Of a stretch of 64,000 bases of DNA, positions 1 to 9,245 are shown one piece after another. The stretch is taken from NCBI RefSeq assembly GCF_004354085.1, contig NZ_SMSE01000002.1, positions 372,001 to 436,000 on the forward strand. The letters are read 5' to 3'. Below the pieces are notes generated by a model. The model was not told the origin of the DNA. It was given only the letters and a program-made list of their open reading frames with translations, and ran no database searches. The translations under genes and the position numbers were made by a program. Each line of letters begins with the position of its first letter. Within the stretch, counting starts at the first letter, position 1. The DNA is from Seongchinamella unica (lineage in GTDB: Bacteria; Pseudomonadota; Gammaproteobacteria; Pseudomonadales; Halieaceae).

Positions 1-409
1 TCAGGTCTCGCAGTCGGTTGCTGAAGTGAAGCTCCACCGACAGGTCGCCGTGTTGGGACATGAAATCCAGCGCCGCCGGGGCGACAAAGTCCTCGCCAAA
101 AGCCCCGGCGACAGTCACCCGCAGAATACCGCGGGGTCGCGCTTGCAGATCCAGTACCGCCTGCTCGGCCTCTTCCAGGTTGTCGAGGATTTGCCGGCAT
201 TGCAGGTAAAACGCCCGGCCGGCATCGGTGGTGGATACCTTGCGGGTGGTGCGAAGCAACAGCTGTGCGTCAAGGCGATTTTCCAGCGCGTTGATCTGCC
301 GGCTGACGTGTGAGCGCGACACCCCGAGATCCTCTGCCGCCCGGGTGAAGCTGCCCAGCCGTACGACGCGTTCAAAGGCTTCTATACTTTCCCAGCGGTG
401 GGTTGCCAT
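1..409 (-). CDS. LysR-family transcriptional regulator (partial, C-terminus outside window)
   Basis: Seen: the reverse strand reads an open frame of 136 codons from an ATG at 409 to the window edge with no stop, so only the N-terminal half is present. It starts MATHRWESIEAFERVV and continues with a LysR winged helix-turn-helix (FTRAAEDLGVSRSHVSRQINALE, roughly residues 20-43), followed by the start of the effector domain. AAGGA lies about 8 nt before the ATG. It is divergent from frmA, with 123 bp between the two starts. Known: LysR regulators usually control the divergently transcribed gene. Inference: it controls the formaldehyde oxidation genes; the ligand cannot be told from this half. 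The call as LysR is firm, the target is likely. Confidence 0.9.
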   Translation of the reverse strand, partial: MATHRWESIEAFERVVRLGSFTRAAEDLGVSRSHVSRQINALENRLDAQLLLRTTRKVSTTDAGRAFYLQCRQILDNLEEAEQAVLDLQARPRGILRVTVAGAFGEDFVAPAALDFMSQHGDLSVELHFSNRLRDL

Positions 410-423
410 AAGGTCTTCCTTAT

Positions 424-441
424 TGTTGCTGTTGTGCAACA
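424..441. promoter_or_regulatory. Inverted repeat, probable LysR operator between lysR and frmA
   Basis: TGTTGC-N6-GCAACA is a perfect 6-bp inverted repeat located 14 bp upstream of the LysR start codon and about 90 bp before frmA. Position and symmetry fit a LysR-type binding box used for autoregulation and activation of the divergent gene. No binding data; inferred from sequence and place. Confidence 0.5.
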
Positions 442-532
442 GTGAGGTGCAAGTCTGGGGGTTTATCCTGCCTATGGTAGCTAATTACACTGGCGTTTTG
501 AAACATTGACCGGTAAGGCGGGGGAGATCCTG

Positions 533-1639
533 ATGAAAACACGTGCTGCTGTGGCCTTTGAGGCGGGCAAACCACTAGAAATATGTGATGTCGACCTGGA
601 GGGTCCCCGGGCGGGCGAGGTCCTGGTGGAAATCAAGGCAACCGGCGTCTGTCACACCGATGCCTTCACCCTGTCCGGTGACGATCCGGAAGGTGCATTT
701 CCTGCCATCCTCGGTCACGAGGGCGCCGGCGTGGTGGTGGACGTGGGACCCGGCGTGTCGTCCCTGAAGCCCGGCGACCATGTCATTCCGCTCTACACGC
801 CGGAATGCCGTGAGTGCGACTTCTGCCTGCACCCGAAGACCAACCTCTGCCAGTCCATTCGTGAAACCCAGGGCCGGGGGGTCATGCCGGACGGCAGCAG
901 TCGCTTTTCCCTGGACGGGAAGCCGATTCTCCATTACATGGGCTGCTCCACCTTTGCCAATCACACGGTGATGCCGGAGATCGCCCTTGCCAGGGTGCGC
1001 GAGGACGCGCCCTTCGACAAGATCTGCTACATCGGCTGTGGCGTAACCACGGGCATTGGCGCAGTGGCCTTCACCATGAAAGTGGAACCGGGATCAACGG
1101 TCGCCGTCTGGGGACTTGGCGGTATTGGCCTGAACGTGATCCAGGGAGCAAAGATGGTGGGCGCCTCGCGCATTATCGGTGTCGATATCAACCCGGATAA
1201 AGTGGCGCTGGCGAAAAAGTTCGGCATGACCGACTTCGTCAATCCGAAGGAAGTGGACGACGTGGTCGGTCACCTGGTGGAGATCACCGGCGGCGGGCTG
1301 GACTATACCTTTGAGTGTATCGGCAACGTGAACACCATGCGCCAGGCCCTGGAAGCCTGTCACAAGGGCTGGGGAGAGAGCTGCATTATCGGCGTTGCCG
1401 GTGCCGGCCAGGAAATCTCCACCCGGCCGTTCCAGCTGGTCACCGGGCGCAGCTGGAAAGGCACGGCATTCGGTGGCGCCCGCGGCCGCACCGATGTCCC
1501 CAAAATTGTCGACTGGTACATGGATGGGCGTATCAACATCGATGACCTGATTACCCACACCATGCCGCTTGATGACATCAACAAGGCCTTCGACCTGATG
1601 CACGCGGGGGAAAGTATCCGCTCCGTGGTGTTGTACTGA
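533..1639 (+). CDS. frmA: S-(hydroxymethyl)glutathione dehydrogenase / class III alcohol dehydrogenase
   Basis: Oxidises S-hydroxymethylglutathione (formed from formaldehyde and glutathione) to S-formylglutathione with NAD; cytosolic. Seen: a 368-residue zinc MDR dehydrogenase with the catalytic-zinc motifs GVCHTD and [12 protein letters not shown], the four-cysteine structural-zinc loop CRECDFC...[12 protein letters not shown], and the nucleotide-binding [13 protein letters not shown]. Length is normal for class III ADH. An in-frame upstream ATG-less extension to 506 exists, but the ATG at 533 is preceded by GGGGGAG at good spacing and begins [17 protein letters not shown], as is usual in the family. 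It is followed 11 bp later by fghA, the next enzyme of the pathway, so the two form an operon. Confidence 0.97.
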   Translation: MKTRAAVAFEAGKPLEICDVDLEGPRAGEVLVEIKATGVCHTDAFTLSGDDPEGAFPAILGHEGAGVVVDVGPGVSSLKPGDHVIPLYTPECRECDFCLHPKTNLCQSIRETQGRGVMPDGSSRFSLDGKPILHYMGCSTFANHTVMPEIALARVREDAPFDKICYIGCGVTTGIGAVAFTMKVEPGSTVAVWGLGGIGLNVIQGAKMVGASRIIGVDINPDKVALAKKFGMTDFVNPKEVDDVVGHLVEITGGGLDYTFECIGNVNTMRQALEACHKGWGESCIIGVAGAGQEISTRPFQLVTGRSWKGTAFGGARGRTDVPKIVDWYMDGRINIDDLITHTMPLDDINKAFDLMHAGESIRSVVLY

Positions 1640-1650
1640 GGCGCTTGGCA

Positions 1651-2484
1651 ATGGAAAAAATCGCTGAAAACCGCTGCTTCGGCGGCCGTCAACTGCGCTA
1701 CCAGCACCGGTCGGCCGTGTTGGACTGCGACATGACGTTCTCCGTCTACCTGCCGCCACAGGCGGCGCAGGGCAAGGTACCTGTGCTCTACTGGCTGTCG
1801 GGCCTCACCTGTACGGATGAAAACTTTGTGACCAAGGCCGGCGCCCAGCGCTATGCGGCAGAGCATGGTATTGCCGTGGTGGCACCGGACACCAGTCCAC
1901 GTGGCGGGGACGTACCGGACGATCCCCAGGGCGCCTGGGATTTCGGTCTTGGAGCGGGCTTTTACGTCAACGCCACCGAGGACCCCTGGGCAAAGCACTA
2001 TCACATGTATGACTATGTGGTCAGCGAATTGCCGTCGCTGGTGGCCGATGCGTGTCCCGTCGACGCCTCGCGGACGGCGATTTCCGGACATTCCATGGGC
2101 GGTCATGGCGCTTTCACTATCGCCCTGAAAAACCCCGGACGATTCCGCTCTGTCTCGGCGTTCTCGCCCATCTGTTCGCCGCTGGCCTGCCCCTGGGGCG
2201 AGAAGGCCCTGGGTAATTACCTGGGTGATGACCGGGACGCCTGGGCGGCTCACGACAGCTGCGCATTGATGCGCACCGCCGAGGAAAAACTGCCGGCGCT
2301 GGTGGACCAGGGAGATGCCGATAACTTCCTCCAGGAGCAGCTCAAGCCGCAATTGCTGGCGCAGGCGGCAAGCAGTGCGGGCTATCCACTGGAATTGAGA
2401 ATGCAGCCTGGTTACGACCACAGCTACTTTTTTATCGCCAGTTTTATCGGTGATCACATCGCCTTCCACGCCGCCCACCTCTGA
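1651..2484 (+). CDS. fghA: S-formylglutathione hydrolase
   Basis: Hydrolyses S-formylglutathione to formate and glutathione, the second step of glutathione-dependent formaldehyde oxidation. Seen: a 277-residue alpha/beta hydrolase of the esterase D type with [13 protein letters not shown] (oxyanion region), the nucleophile elbow GHSMGGHGA (Ser about residue 148) and the C-terminal catalytic His in [12 protein letters not shown]. The ATG at 1651 has GAGG about 9 nt upstream; a TTG two codons earlier is possible. Directly follows frmA and precedes the formate dehydrogenase genes, so its product formate is passed on to the next operon section. Confidence 0.96.
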   Translation: MEKIAENRCFGGRQLRYQHRSAVLDCDMTFSVYLPPQAAQGKVPVLYWLSGLTCTDENFVTKAGAQRYAAEHGIAVVAPDTSPRGGDVPDDPQGAWDFGLGAGFYVNATEDPWAKHYHMYDYVVSELPSLVADACPVDASRTAISGHSMGGHGAFTIALKNPGRFRSVSAFSPICSPLACPWGEKALGNYLGDDRDAWAAHDSCALMRTAEEKLPALVDQGDADNFLQEQLKPQLLAQAASSAGYPLELRMQPGYDHSYFFIASFIGDHIAFHAAHL

Positions 2485-2559
2485 GTTCAGCGGGAGCCTG
2501 ACGGCTCCGCCATTTTAGGCCATACTCACAGCACCCGACTGGCGGTAAGCGAGGCATCA

Positions 2560-3033
2560 TTGGAAACTGAAAGACTGCTGGCCCAGTTGCTGTGCCAGTA
2601 CCAGGATACCCCCGGGGGATTGCTCCCCCTGTTGCAGGACATCCAGGAGGACCTGGGCTATATACCCCCGGAGTCGATCCCCGGCATCGCCGAGGTGATG
2701 AACCTGTCGGCGGCGGAAGTGCACGGGGTGGTCAGCTTCTATCACGATTTCAGTACCAGGCCGGGTGCGCGGCACTCCCTGCAGGTGTGCGCGGCTGAAT
2801 CCTGCCAGGCAAGCGGTGGCCTGGAGCTGGAACAGGTGGCCCGGGATGCCCTGGGGGTGAACTTCGGCGAGGTGACAGACGATGGGGCCGTGGAGCTGAA
2901 AAAGGTCTACTGTCTTGGCAACTGCGCCTGCTCACCGTCGGTACGGATCGACAACGAAACCTATGCCAGGCTGGATGCCGGCCGATTGAGGGCGCTGATC
3001 GCCGGGTTGCGGACCACGGAGGAGAGGGGATGA
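2560..3033 (+). CDS. fdsG: NAD-dependent formate dehydrogenase gamma subunit (NuoE-like 2Fe-2S)
   Basis: Small electron-transfer subunit of the soluble NAD-linked molybdenum formate dehydrogenase. Seen: 157 residues related to NuoE, with the 2Fe-2S ligands arranged as CAAESC in the middle and CLGNCAC toward the C-terminus. The start is a TTG (2560) with GCGAGG just upstream; no ATG lies nearby in frame, so the TTG start is the best choice. Its stop overlaps the fdsB ATG by 4 bp (ATGA), showing translational coupling. Order G-B-A-C-D matches the fds operons known in Cupriavidus and Rhodobacter. A stand-alone NuoE is excluded by this context. Confidence 0.93.
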   Translation: METERLLAQLLCQYQDTPGGLLPLLQDIQEDLGYIPPESIPGIAEVMNLSAAEVHGVVSFYHDFSTRPGARHSLQVCAAESCQASGGLELEQVARDALGVNFGEVTDDGAVELKKVYCLGNCACSPSVRIDNETYARLDAGRLRALIAGLRTTEERG

Positions 3034-4559
3034 ACACCCGTTACCTGGTGCCCCGAGATACCACGGCAATCGCGGTTGGCGCCAACGGCGTGGCCGACGC
3101 AGTGCGCACCGCACTCGCTGCCCGGGGAGACGAAGCCACCCTGGTTCGCAATGGTTCCCGGGGCGCTTTCTGGCTCGAGCCGCTGCTGGAGATCGAGCGG
3201 GATGGACAGCGTGTCGGCTTTGGGCCGGTGGACGCCGCTGAGGTACCTGAGATACTGGCGATGGATGTTGCCCGCTGGCCGCGCCATTCCCGTTACCTGG
3301 GAAAACTGGAGGAACATCCCTGGTTTGCCGGCCAGACGCGGCTGACATTTGCCCGCGCCGGGTTGGATGACCCCCTGTGCCTGGAGTCTTATCTCGCCCG
3401 CCATGGCTTCGACGGCCTGGAGCATGCGCTGCATCTTCCCCCTGAGGATATCGTTGATGAAATCACCCGATCCGGCCTGCGGGGCCGGGGCGGCGCGGCC
3501 TTCCCGGCCGGCATCAAGTGGCAAACCGTGCTCGAAGCGCCGGGCAGTGAGAAGTACATTGCCTGCAATGCCGACGAGGGTGACTCGGGAACCTTCGCCG
3601 ATCGCCTGTTAATGGAAGCCGACCCCTACCAGTTGATCGAGGGGATGATTATTGCCGGTCTCGCAGTGGGAGCGCAGCAGGGCTATATCTACCTGCGCTC
3701 GGAGTACCCCCATACCTGGGAGGTGCTGCACACTGCTATTGGCAAGGCGGAGGCCGCCGGTTATCTCGGTGACAACATTGGTGAAACCGACCACTGCTTC
3801 CATCTTGAATTGCGCCAGGGAGCCGGTGCCTACATCTGTGGTGAGGAAACTGCCATGCTGGAAAGCCTGGAGGGGCGCCGGGGTGTGGTGCGGGCAAAAC
3901 CACCACTGCCGGCAATCCAGGGCCTGTTCGGCAAGCCCACGGTAGTCAACAACGTGCTTACCCTGGCTGCGGCCGCCACCGTCATGGCCGATGGTGCCGA
4001 GGCCTACGCCGCCCTCGGCCAGGGCCGATCGCGGGGCACGCTGACCCTGCAACTGGCGGGTAATGTACGCCAGGGTGGACTGGTTGAAATACCTTACGGC
4101 GTGACACTGCGAGAGGTGCTCGACTGTTATGCGGGAGGCACCCGTTCCGGCAGGCCAATGCGTGCCATCCAGGTCGGTGGACCGCTGGGGGCCTACCTGC
4201 ATGAATCCCTGTGGGACACCCCGCTGGATTACGAGGCCTTCGCGGCGGCCGGCGGTATGCTGGGCCACGGGGGTGTTGTGGTGTTTGACGATACCGTGGA
4301 CATGGCTCGGCAGGCCCGTTTCGCCATGGCTTTCTGCGCTGAGGAGTCCTGCGGCAAATGCACACCCTGCAGGCTGGGCTCGGTGCGGGGAACTGAAGTG
4401 ATAGACAAAATCATCGCCCGCGATTCCGTCGCTGCCAACCTCAGCCTGCTGGAGGATTTGTGTGACACCATGGAAATGGGGTCCCTCTGTGCCATGGGCG
4501 GAATGACCCCGCAACCGGTGCGCAGTGCCCTGACATATTTTCCGGAGGATTTCGCCTGA
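3030..4559 (+). CDS. fdsB: NAD-dependent formate dehydrogenase beta subunit (NuoF-like, FMN and 4Fe-4S)
   Basis: Carries FMN and the NAD+ reducing site of the formate dehydrogenase. Seen: 509 residues; an N-terminal thioredoxin-like ferredoxin stretch of about 120 residues, then the NuoF core with GRGGAAFPAGIKW, the FMN-site CNADEGDSGTFADR, GAGAYICGEETAMLESLEG, and the C-terminal 4Fe-4S motif ESCGKCTPCR. These are the standard NuoF/HoxF signatures. ATGA overlap with fdsG; 14 bp separate it from fdsA. Product works in the cytosol with FdsG and FdsA to pass electrons from formate to NAD+. Confidence 0.95.
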   Translation: MNTRYLVPRDTTAIAVGANGVADAVRTALAARGDEATLVRNGSRGAFWLEPLLEIERDGQRVGFGPVDAAEVPEILAMDVARWPRHSRYLGKLEEHPWFAGQTRLTFARAGLDDPLCLESYLARHGFDGLEHALHLPPEDIVDEITRSGLRGRGGAAFPAGIKWQTVLEAPGSEKYIACNADEGDSGTFADRLLMEADPYQLIEGMIIAGLAVGAQQGYIYLRSEYPHTWEVLHTAIGKAEAAGYLGDNIGETDHCFHLELRQGAGAYICGEETAMLESLEGRRGVVRAKPPLPAIQGLFGKPTVVNNVLTLAAAATVMADGAEAYAALGQGRSRGTLTLQLAGNVRQGGLVEIPYGVTLREVLDCYAGGTRSGRPMRAIQVGGPLGAYLHESLWDTPLDYEAFAAAGGMLGHGGVVVFDDTVDMARQARFAMAFCAEESCGKCTPCRLGSVRGTEVIDKIIARDSVAANLSLLEDLCDTMEMGSLCAMGGMTPQPVRSALTYFPEDFA

Positions 4560-4573
4560 GGCGGGAGAGCGTT

Positions 4574-7423
4574 ATGTTGCATTACTACGAACCCGAACAG
4601 GATTACGGCACTCCGCCCGTCGAATCGAGCGAGAGCGTGAGCCTGAGCATCGACGGCGTGACCCTGGCGGTGCCCGCAGGCACCTCGGTTATGCGGGCTG
4701 CCGCCCTGGCCGGTATCAAGGTGCCCAGACTCTGCGCCACAGATTCGCTGGAGGCTTTCGGATCCTGCCGCCTCTGCCTGGTGGAAATAGATGGCCGTAA
4801 AGGGTATCCCGCCTCCTGCACCACGCCGGTGGAAGACGGTATGGCGGTGCGCACGCAGACACCGGAACTGGCTAAACTGCGTCGCGGGGTCATGGAACTC
4901 TATATCTCCGACCATCCACTGGATTGCCTCACCTGTCCCACCAACGGTGATTGCGAGCTACAGGACACCGCCGGTGAGGTTGGCCTGCGGGAAGTGCGCT
5001 ACGGTTTTGATGGCGCCAACCATCTCGCCGCCGAAAAAGACCAGTCCAATCCCTATTTCACCTTCGATCCCGCCAAGTGCATTGTCTGTTCCCGCTGCGT
5101 GCGCGCCTGTGAGGAGACCCAGGGCACCTTTGCCCTGACCATCGAGGGCCGCGGCTTCGATTCCAGAGTCAGTGCCGGTGGTGTCGACTTCCTGGATTCC
5201 GAGTGCGTTTCCTGCGGTGCCTGTGTCAGTGCCTGTCCCACCGCTACCCTCACTGAAAACAGTATTATCGAGCAGGGCATTCCGGAGCATTCGGTGATTA
5301 CCACCTGTGCTTACTGCGGCGTTGGCTGCGGCTTTCGCGCCGAGGTCAAGGGCGAGCAGGTGGTGCGCATGACACCCTGGAAGGCCGGCAAGGCCAACGA
5401 AGGGCACGCCTGCGTCAAGGGCCGTTTTGCCTTTGGCTATGCCACCCACCCCGACCGTATTACCGCGCCCATGATCCGGGAACATATCGATGAGCCCTGG
5501 CGGCGGGTGAGTTGGGACGAAGCGGTCAATTTCGCCGCGGATAAATTTCGCGCCATTCAGGCGAAGTACGGGCGCAACAGTATCGGCGCCATCAGCTCCA
5601 GCCGCTGTACGAACGAGGAAGTGTACCTGGTGCAGAAACTGGTGCGGGCGGGTTTTGGTAATAACAACGTCGATACCTGCGCCCGGGTCTGTCATTCACC
5701 CACCGGGTTTGGCCTCAAGACCACCCTCGGGGAGTCGGCTGGCACCCAGGCCTTCGCCTCGGTGGAAAAAACCGATGTGGCCATCATCATGGGCGCCAAT
5801 CCTACCGAGGCGCACCCCGTCTTTGGGTCGCGCCTGAAGCAACGCTTGCGCCAGGGCGCCAGGCTGATTGTTATCGACCCACGCAGGATAGAACTGGTGA
5901 ACGCGCCGCATATCCGCGCCGATTACCACCTGCCGGTCAACCCCGGGGCCAATGTCGCGGTGCTCAATGCCATGGCGCACGTTATCCTCACCGAGAACCT
6001 GCACGACGTTGAATTCATCGAAAGCCGCTGTGAAAAGACTCCGTTCGAAGAGTGGAAAGCCTTTATCGCCGACCCCGCGCAGTCACCGGAGGCGCTGCAG
6101 CAGGCGACCGGTGTCGACCCTGTGCTGCTGCGGGAGGCAGCCCGGCTGTATGCCACCGCCGGCAACGGTGCTATTTATTACGGACTGGGGGTGACCGAAC
6201 ACAGCCAGGGTTCCACCGCGGTCATGGGTATAGCCAACCTGGCCATGCTGACGGGCAATCTGGGGCGTGAAGGCGTGGGGGTCAATCCCATGCGCGGTCA
6301 GAACAATGTGCAGGGTTCCTGCGATATGGGCTCCTTCCCCCACGAATTACCGGGCTACCGTCATGTCTCTGATGCCGCGACCCGTGCCCTGTTCGAATCC
6401 GCCTGGCAGGTGGAACTGGATCCCGAGCCGGGCATGCGCATCCCCAACATGTTCGACGCGGCTGTGGACGGTGAGTTTCGCGGTCTCTACTGCCAGGGCG
6501 AGGATGTGGCCCAGTCGGATCCCAATACCCAGCATATCGAAGCTGCCCTCGGCGCGCTGGACTGTCTGGTAGTGCAGGACATTTTTCTCAACGAAACCGC
6601 GAAGTTCGCCCACGTATTTTTGCCGGGTGCTTCTTTCCTGGAAAAGGATGGCACGTTCATCAACGCCGAACGGCGTATTTCCCGGGTCCGCAAGGTGATG
6701 ACACCGCTGGCGGGCAAGGCCGACTGGGAGGCAACCATTGCTTTCGCCAGGGCACTGGGCTGTGCCATGGACTACGGCCATCCGGCGGAAATAATGGATG
6801 AGATAGCCAGGCTGACACCCACCTTCGAGGGTGTCAGCTACGCACTGCTGGATGAGTTGGGCAGTATCCAGTGGCCCTGCAATGAACGCGCACCCAGGGG
6901 TACGCCGACCATGCACGTGAACGCATTTGTTCGCGGCGAGGGGTATTTCGCGGTGACCGAGTATGTCCCAACCGACGAGCGGGCCAATCGTCGCTTCCCG
7001 CTGTTGCTGACCACCGGTCGCATTCTCAGCCAGTACAATGTCGGGGCCCAGACCCGGCGCACTCCCAACAGCACCTGGCATGAACAGGATGTACTGGAAA
7101 TTCACCATCACGACGCCCAGGAACGCGGCATTAACGACGGCGACTGGGTCGGTATCCAGAGTCGGGTGGGCACCACGGTTCTGCGCGCGAAAATTTCCGA
7201 CCGGGTCAGGCCGGGGGTGATTTACACCACCTTCCATCACCCGGTATCCGGTGCCAATGTGGTGACCACGGACAGTTCAGACTGGGCCACCAATTGTCCA
7301 GAGTACAAGGTCACCGCAGTGCAGGCCACCCGGGTCAGTGAACCATCGGCCTGGCAGGCAAGGCAGCAGCAATTTGATCAGCGCCAGCGCCAGTTGCTTG
7401 TCGAGGCCACGATGGATGCCTGA
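4574..7423 (+). CDS. fdsA: NAD-dependent formate dehydrogenase alpha (catalytic molybdopterin) subunit
   Basis: Oxidises formate to CO2 at a bis-MGD molybdenum centre. Seen: 949 residues; N-terminal 2Fe-2S ferredoxin domain (CATDSLEAFGSCRLCLVE), a NuoG-type His/Cys cluster region (HPLDCLTCPTNGDC), two 4Fe-4S motifs (CIVCSRCVRACEE, CVSCGACVSACP), then the catalytic part with CAYCGVGCGF and the metal-ligand motif ARVCHSP, where the ligand is Cys373 and is encoded by TGT at 5690-5692, so it is a cysteine and not a selenocysteine enzyme. The C-terminal MopB domain is complete. RBS GGGAGAG lies before the ATG. Its last 8 bp overlap fdhD. Confidence 0.97.
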   Translation: MLHYYEPEQDYGTPPVESSESVSLSIDGVTLAVPAGTSVMRAAALAGIKVPRLCATDSLEAFGSCRLCLVEIDGRKGYPASCTTPVEDGMAVRTQTPELAKLRRGVMELYISDHPLDCLTCPTNGDCELQDTAGEVGLREVRYGFDGANHLAAEKDQSNPYFTFDPAKCIVCSRCVRACEETQGTFALTIEGRGFDSRVSAGGVDFLDSECVSCGACVSACPTATLTENSIIEQGIPEHSVITTCAYCGVGCGFRAEVKGEQVVRMTPWKAGKANEGHACVKGRFAFGYATHPDRITAPMIREHIDEPWRRVSWDEAVNFAADKFRAIQAKYGRNSIGAISSSRCTNEEVYLVQKLVRAGFGNNNVDTCARVCHSPTGFGLKTTLGESAGTQAFASVEKTDVAIIMGANPTEAHPVFGSRLKQRLRQGARLIVIDPRRIELVNAPHIRADYHLPVNPGANVAVLNAMAHVILTENLHDVEFIESRCEKTPFEEWKAFIADPAQSPEALQQATGVDPVLLREAARLYATAGNGAIYYGLGVTEHSQGSTAVMGIANLAMLTGNLGREGVGVNPMRGQNNVQGSCDMGSFPHELPGYRHVSDAATRALFESAWQVELDPEPGMRIPNMFDAAVDGEFRGLYCQGEDVAQSDPNTQHIEAALGALDCLVVQDIFLNETAKFAHVFLPGASFLEKDGTFINAERRISRVRKVMTPLAGKADWEATIAFARALGCAMDYGHPAEIMDEIARLTPTFEGVSYALLDELGSIQWPCNERAPRGTPTMHVNAFVRGEGYFAVTEYVPTDERANRRFPLLLTTGRILSQYNVGAQTRRTPNSTWHEQDVLEIHHHDAQERGINDGDWVGIQSRVGTTVLRAKISDRVRPGVIYTTFHHPVSGANVVTTDSSDWATNCPEYKVTAVQATRVSEPSAWQARQQQFDQRQRQLLVEATMDA

Positions 7424-8222
7424 AGCCACCGTCAGCCTGCCGCGCACGGTCTGGCAGCAGGGCAAACTGTCGCGGGACACCGACGCTGTGGTCCAGGAAG
7501 CGCCGGTCGCCCTGGTATACAACGGCATCTCGCACGCGGTAATGATGGCGACCCCGGCGAATCTGGCCGACCTGGCCCTGGGGTTCAGCTTGTCAGAGCG
7601 CATTCTGCGTGACCCGGGGCAGCTGATCGGCCTGGAAGTCATAGAGCGGGAGCAGGGCCTGGAACTGGTCATGGAGATCACTGCCGAGCCCTTCGCACAA
7701 TTGAAGCGGCGTCGGCGCAGCCTCACCGGGCGCACCGGCTGTGGCCTCTGCGGGGTGGAATCCCTGGCCCAGGCCATTGCTGCCCCGGAGGTCATCCAGG
7801 CGGATATCCGGCTCGAGCCCGGTGCGCTGCAGCGCGCCCTGGACGGATTGGGCGCGGTACAGCAACTACGCTCGCTGACCGGTGGTGTGCACGGTGCCGC
7901 CTGGTGCGACAGCCTTGGTGATATACGGCTGATGCGGGAAGATGTGGGCCGCCACAATGCGCTGGACAAGTTGCTTGGCGCCATGGCGCTACAGGACTGC
8001 GATAGATCCGGCTTTGTGTTGCTCACCAGTCGCCTGAGTTACGAAATGGTGGCCAAGGCGGCCGCCTGTAACATACCGGTGCTGGCCGCGGTCTCGGCCC
8101 CGACGGCGCTGGCGGTAGAACAGGCCAGGCAGGCGGGCATTTCCCTGGTTGGCTTCGTGCAGCCCGGGCGCCAGGTCGTGTACTGTGGCGAGCAGAGAAT
8201 TTCGGGAACGGCGAATCGATGA
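7416..8222 (+). CDS. fdhD: FdhD sulfur carrier / formate dehydrogenase accessory protein
   Basis: Transfers sulfur to the molybdenum cofactor so that formate dehydrogenase becomes active; equivalent to fdsC of fds operons. Seen: 268 residues with the cysteine motif TGRTGCGLCG near residue 107, ALGFSLSERIL, HGAAWCD and the conserved MREDVGRHNALDKLLG block, followed by LLTSRLSYEMVAKAA and FVQPGR. The open frame extends upstream to 7338 inside fdsA, but the ATG at 7416 (MPEATVSLP) gives the family length and an 8-bp overlap with the fdsA stop. The stop overlaps fdsD by ATGA. Function by family and context is firm. Confidence 0.95.
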   Translation: MPEATVSLPRTVWQQGKLSRDTDAVVQEAPVALVYNGISHAVMMATPANLADLALGFSLSERILRDPGQLIGLEVIEREQGLELVMEITAEPFAQLKRRRRSLTGRTGCGLCGVESLAQAIAAPEVIQADIRLEPGALQRALDGLGAVQQLRSLTGGVHGAAWCDSLGDIRLMREDVGRHNALDKLLGAMALQDCDRSGFVLLTSRLSYEMVAKAAACNIPVLAAVSAPTALAVEQARQAGISLVGFVQPGRQVVYCGEQRISGTANR

Positions 8223-8461
8223 CAGGGCAGCAGATCGACCATCTTGTGACAATGGCCAACCAGATCGCGCTGAACTTTGGTGAGCAGCGCAATCTAAACG
8301 AGGCAGCGCGCAGAACTGCAGAACACCTGCAGAAATTCTGGACCCCTGCCATGCGTCAGCAGTTGGCAGCCTACGCGCAAGCGGGCGGCGACGGACTTTC
8401 GCCGGCCGTTTCACTGCTGCTTGAACAGCAGCGCAGCCATGAAAGGAGCATTCACTCATGA
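8219..8461 (+). CDS. fdsD: Formate dehydrogenase delta subunit
   Basis: Small accessory subunit of the NAD-dependent formate dehydrogenase. Seen: 80 residues, no cysteines, with the family pattern IDHLVTMANQIALNFG near the N-terminus and HLQKFWTPAMRQQL in the middle. Starts on an ATGA overlap with fdhD and ends on an ATGA overlap with the next gene. The exact role of FdsD is poorly defined in known systems; it is required for, or associated with, assembly of the complex. Length and context match. Confidence 0.92.
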   Translation: MTGQQIDHLVTMANQIALNFGEQRNLNEAARRTAEHLQKFWTPAMRQQLAAYAQAGGDGLSPAVSLLLEQQRSHERSIHS

Positions 8462-9183
8462 ACAAGATTCTAAATCCGGTCGTCGTCGCGCTTGCCGCGA
8501 CGGCCCTGCTTTTGCTGTCATTGACCGCACAAGCGGATAGTCCCCCTCCCCATATCAGGGTGTCGGGCCAGGCTGAGGCCAGCTTGGCGCCGGATATGGC
8601 GACCCTGCAGTTGACAGTGATGCGCGAGGCCGCCACCGCCAGAGATGCCCTGGACCAGAATTCCGCAGCCATGGCCGAGGTGGTCGCGGCGATGCGGGCG
8701 GCGGGAATCGCCGAGAAAGACCTGCAAACCCGTGATTTTTCGATTCAGCCACGCTATACCTACCCCAAGCCGCGTAACGAACACCCGCCTCAACTGGTCG
8801 GCTATACGGTGCGCAACAGCCTGCAGGTGAAAGTGCGCGATCTCGGCAAACTGGGCTCGCTGCTGGACGAGTCTGTCACCCTGGGAGTCAACGAGGGCGG
8901 TAGTGTCCAGTTTGGCAACGAAGACCCGTCGGCCGCTCTCGCCGATGCCCGGACCCGCGCAGTGGAGGATGCCATCGCCAAGGCCCGGACCATGGCCGAG
9001 GCGGCAGGCGTCAAGTTGGGCAGGGTGCTGGTGCTATCGGACCAGATGCATGTGCCCATGCCGCAGCATTACCGCCTGGAACGGGCCATGGCTGCGGACG
9101 CCGTGGCCGGCGCAGTGCCGGTCATGGCGGGAGAAAACAGTTACCGGGTTGTGGTCCAGGTCAGTTACGCTATTGAGCAGTAG
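8458..9183 (+). CDS. SIMPL-domain (DUF541) periplasmic protein
   Basis: Seen: 241 residues with a clear signal peptide (MNKILNPVVVALAATALLLLSLTAQA, likely cleavage after ADS or AQA) and a SIMPL fold: HIRVSGQAEASLAPDMATLQLTV at the N-terminus, then the IQPRYTYP stretch and a C-terminal VQVSYAIEQ strand. Members such as E. coli YggE are linked to protection from oxidative stress, but the biochemical role is unknown. The ATG overlaps the fdsD stop (ATGA) and has AAAGGAG upstream, so it is co-translated with the formate dehydrogenase operon. Why it is coupled to a cytosolic enzyme is not evident from sequence. Confidence 0.87.
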   Translation: MNKILNPVVVALAATALLLLSLTAQADSPPPHIRVSGQAEASLAPDMATLQLTVMREAATARDALDQNSAAMAEVVAAMRAAGIAEKDLQTRDFSIQPRYTYPKPRNEHPPQLVGYTVRNSLQVKVRDLGKLGSLLDESVTLGVNEGGSVQFGNEDPSAALADARTRAVEDAIAKARTMAEAAGVKLGRVLVLSDQMHVPMPQHYRLERAMAADAVAGAVPVMAGENSYRVVVQVSYAIEQ

Positions 9184-9245
9184 CCGCCTGTAACGACGAT
9201 CTATATCAAGAAACCTGGCGCGTGAGCGGGCCACAATAGGCAGCT

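Noticed and set aside
5677-5700. Possible selenocysteine formate dehydrogenase
   Set aside because: The metal-ligand codon in ARVCHSP is TGT, so cysteine; no SECIS or sel genes.
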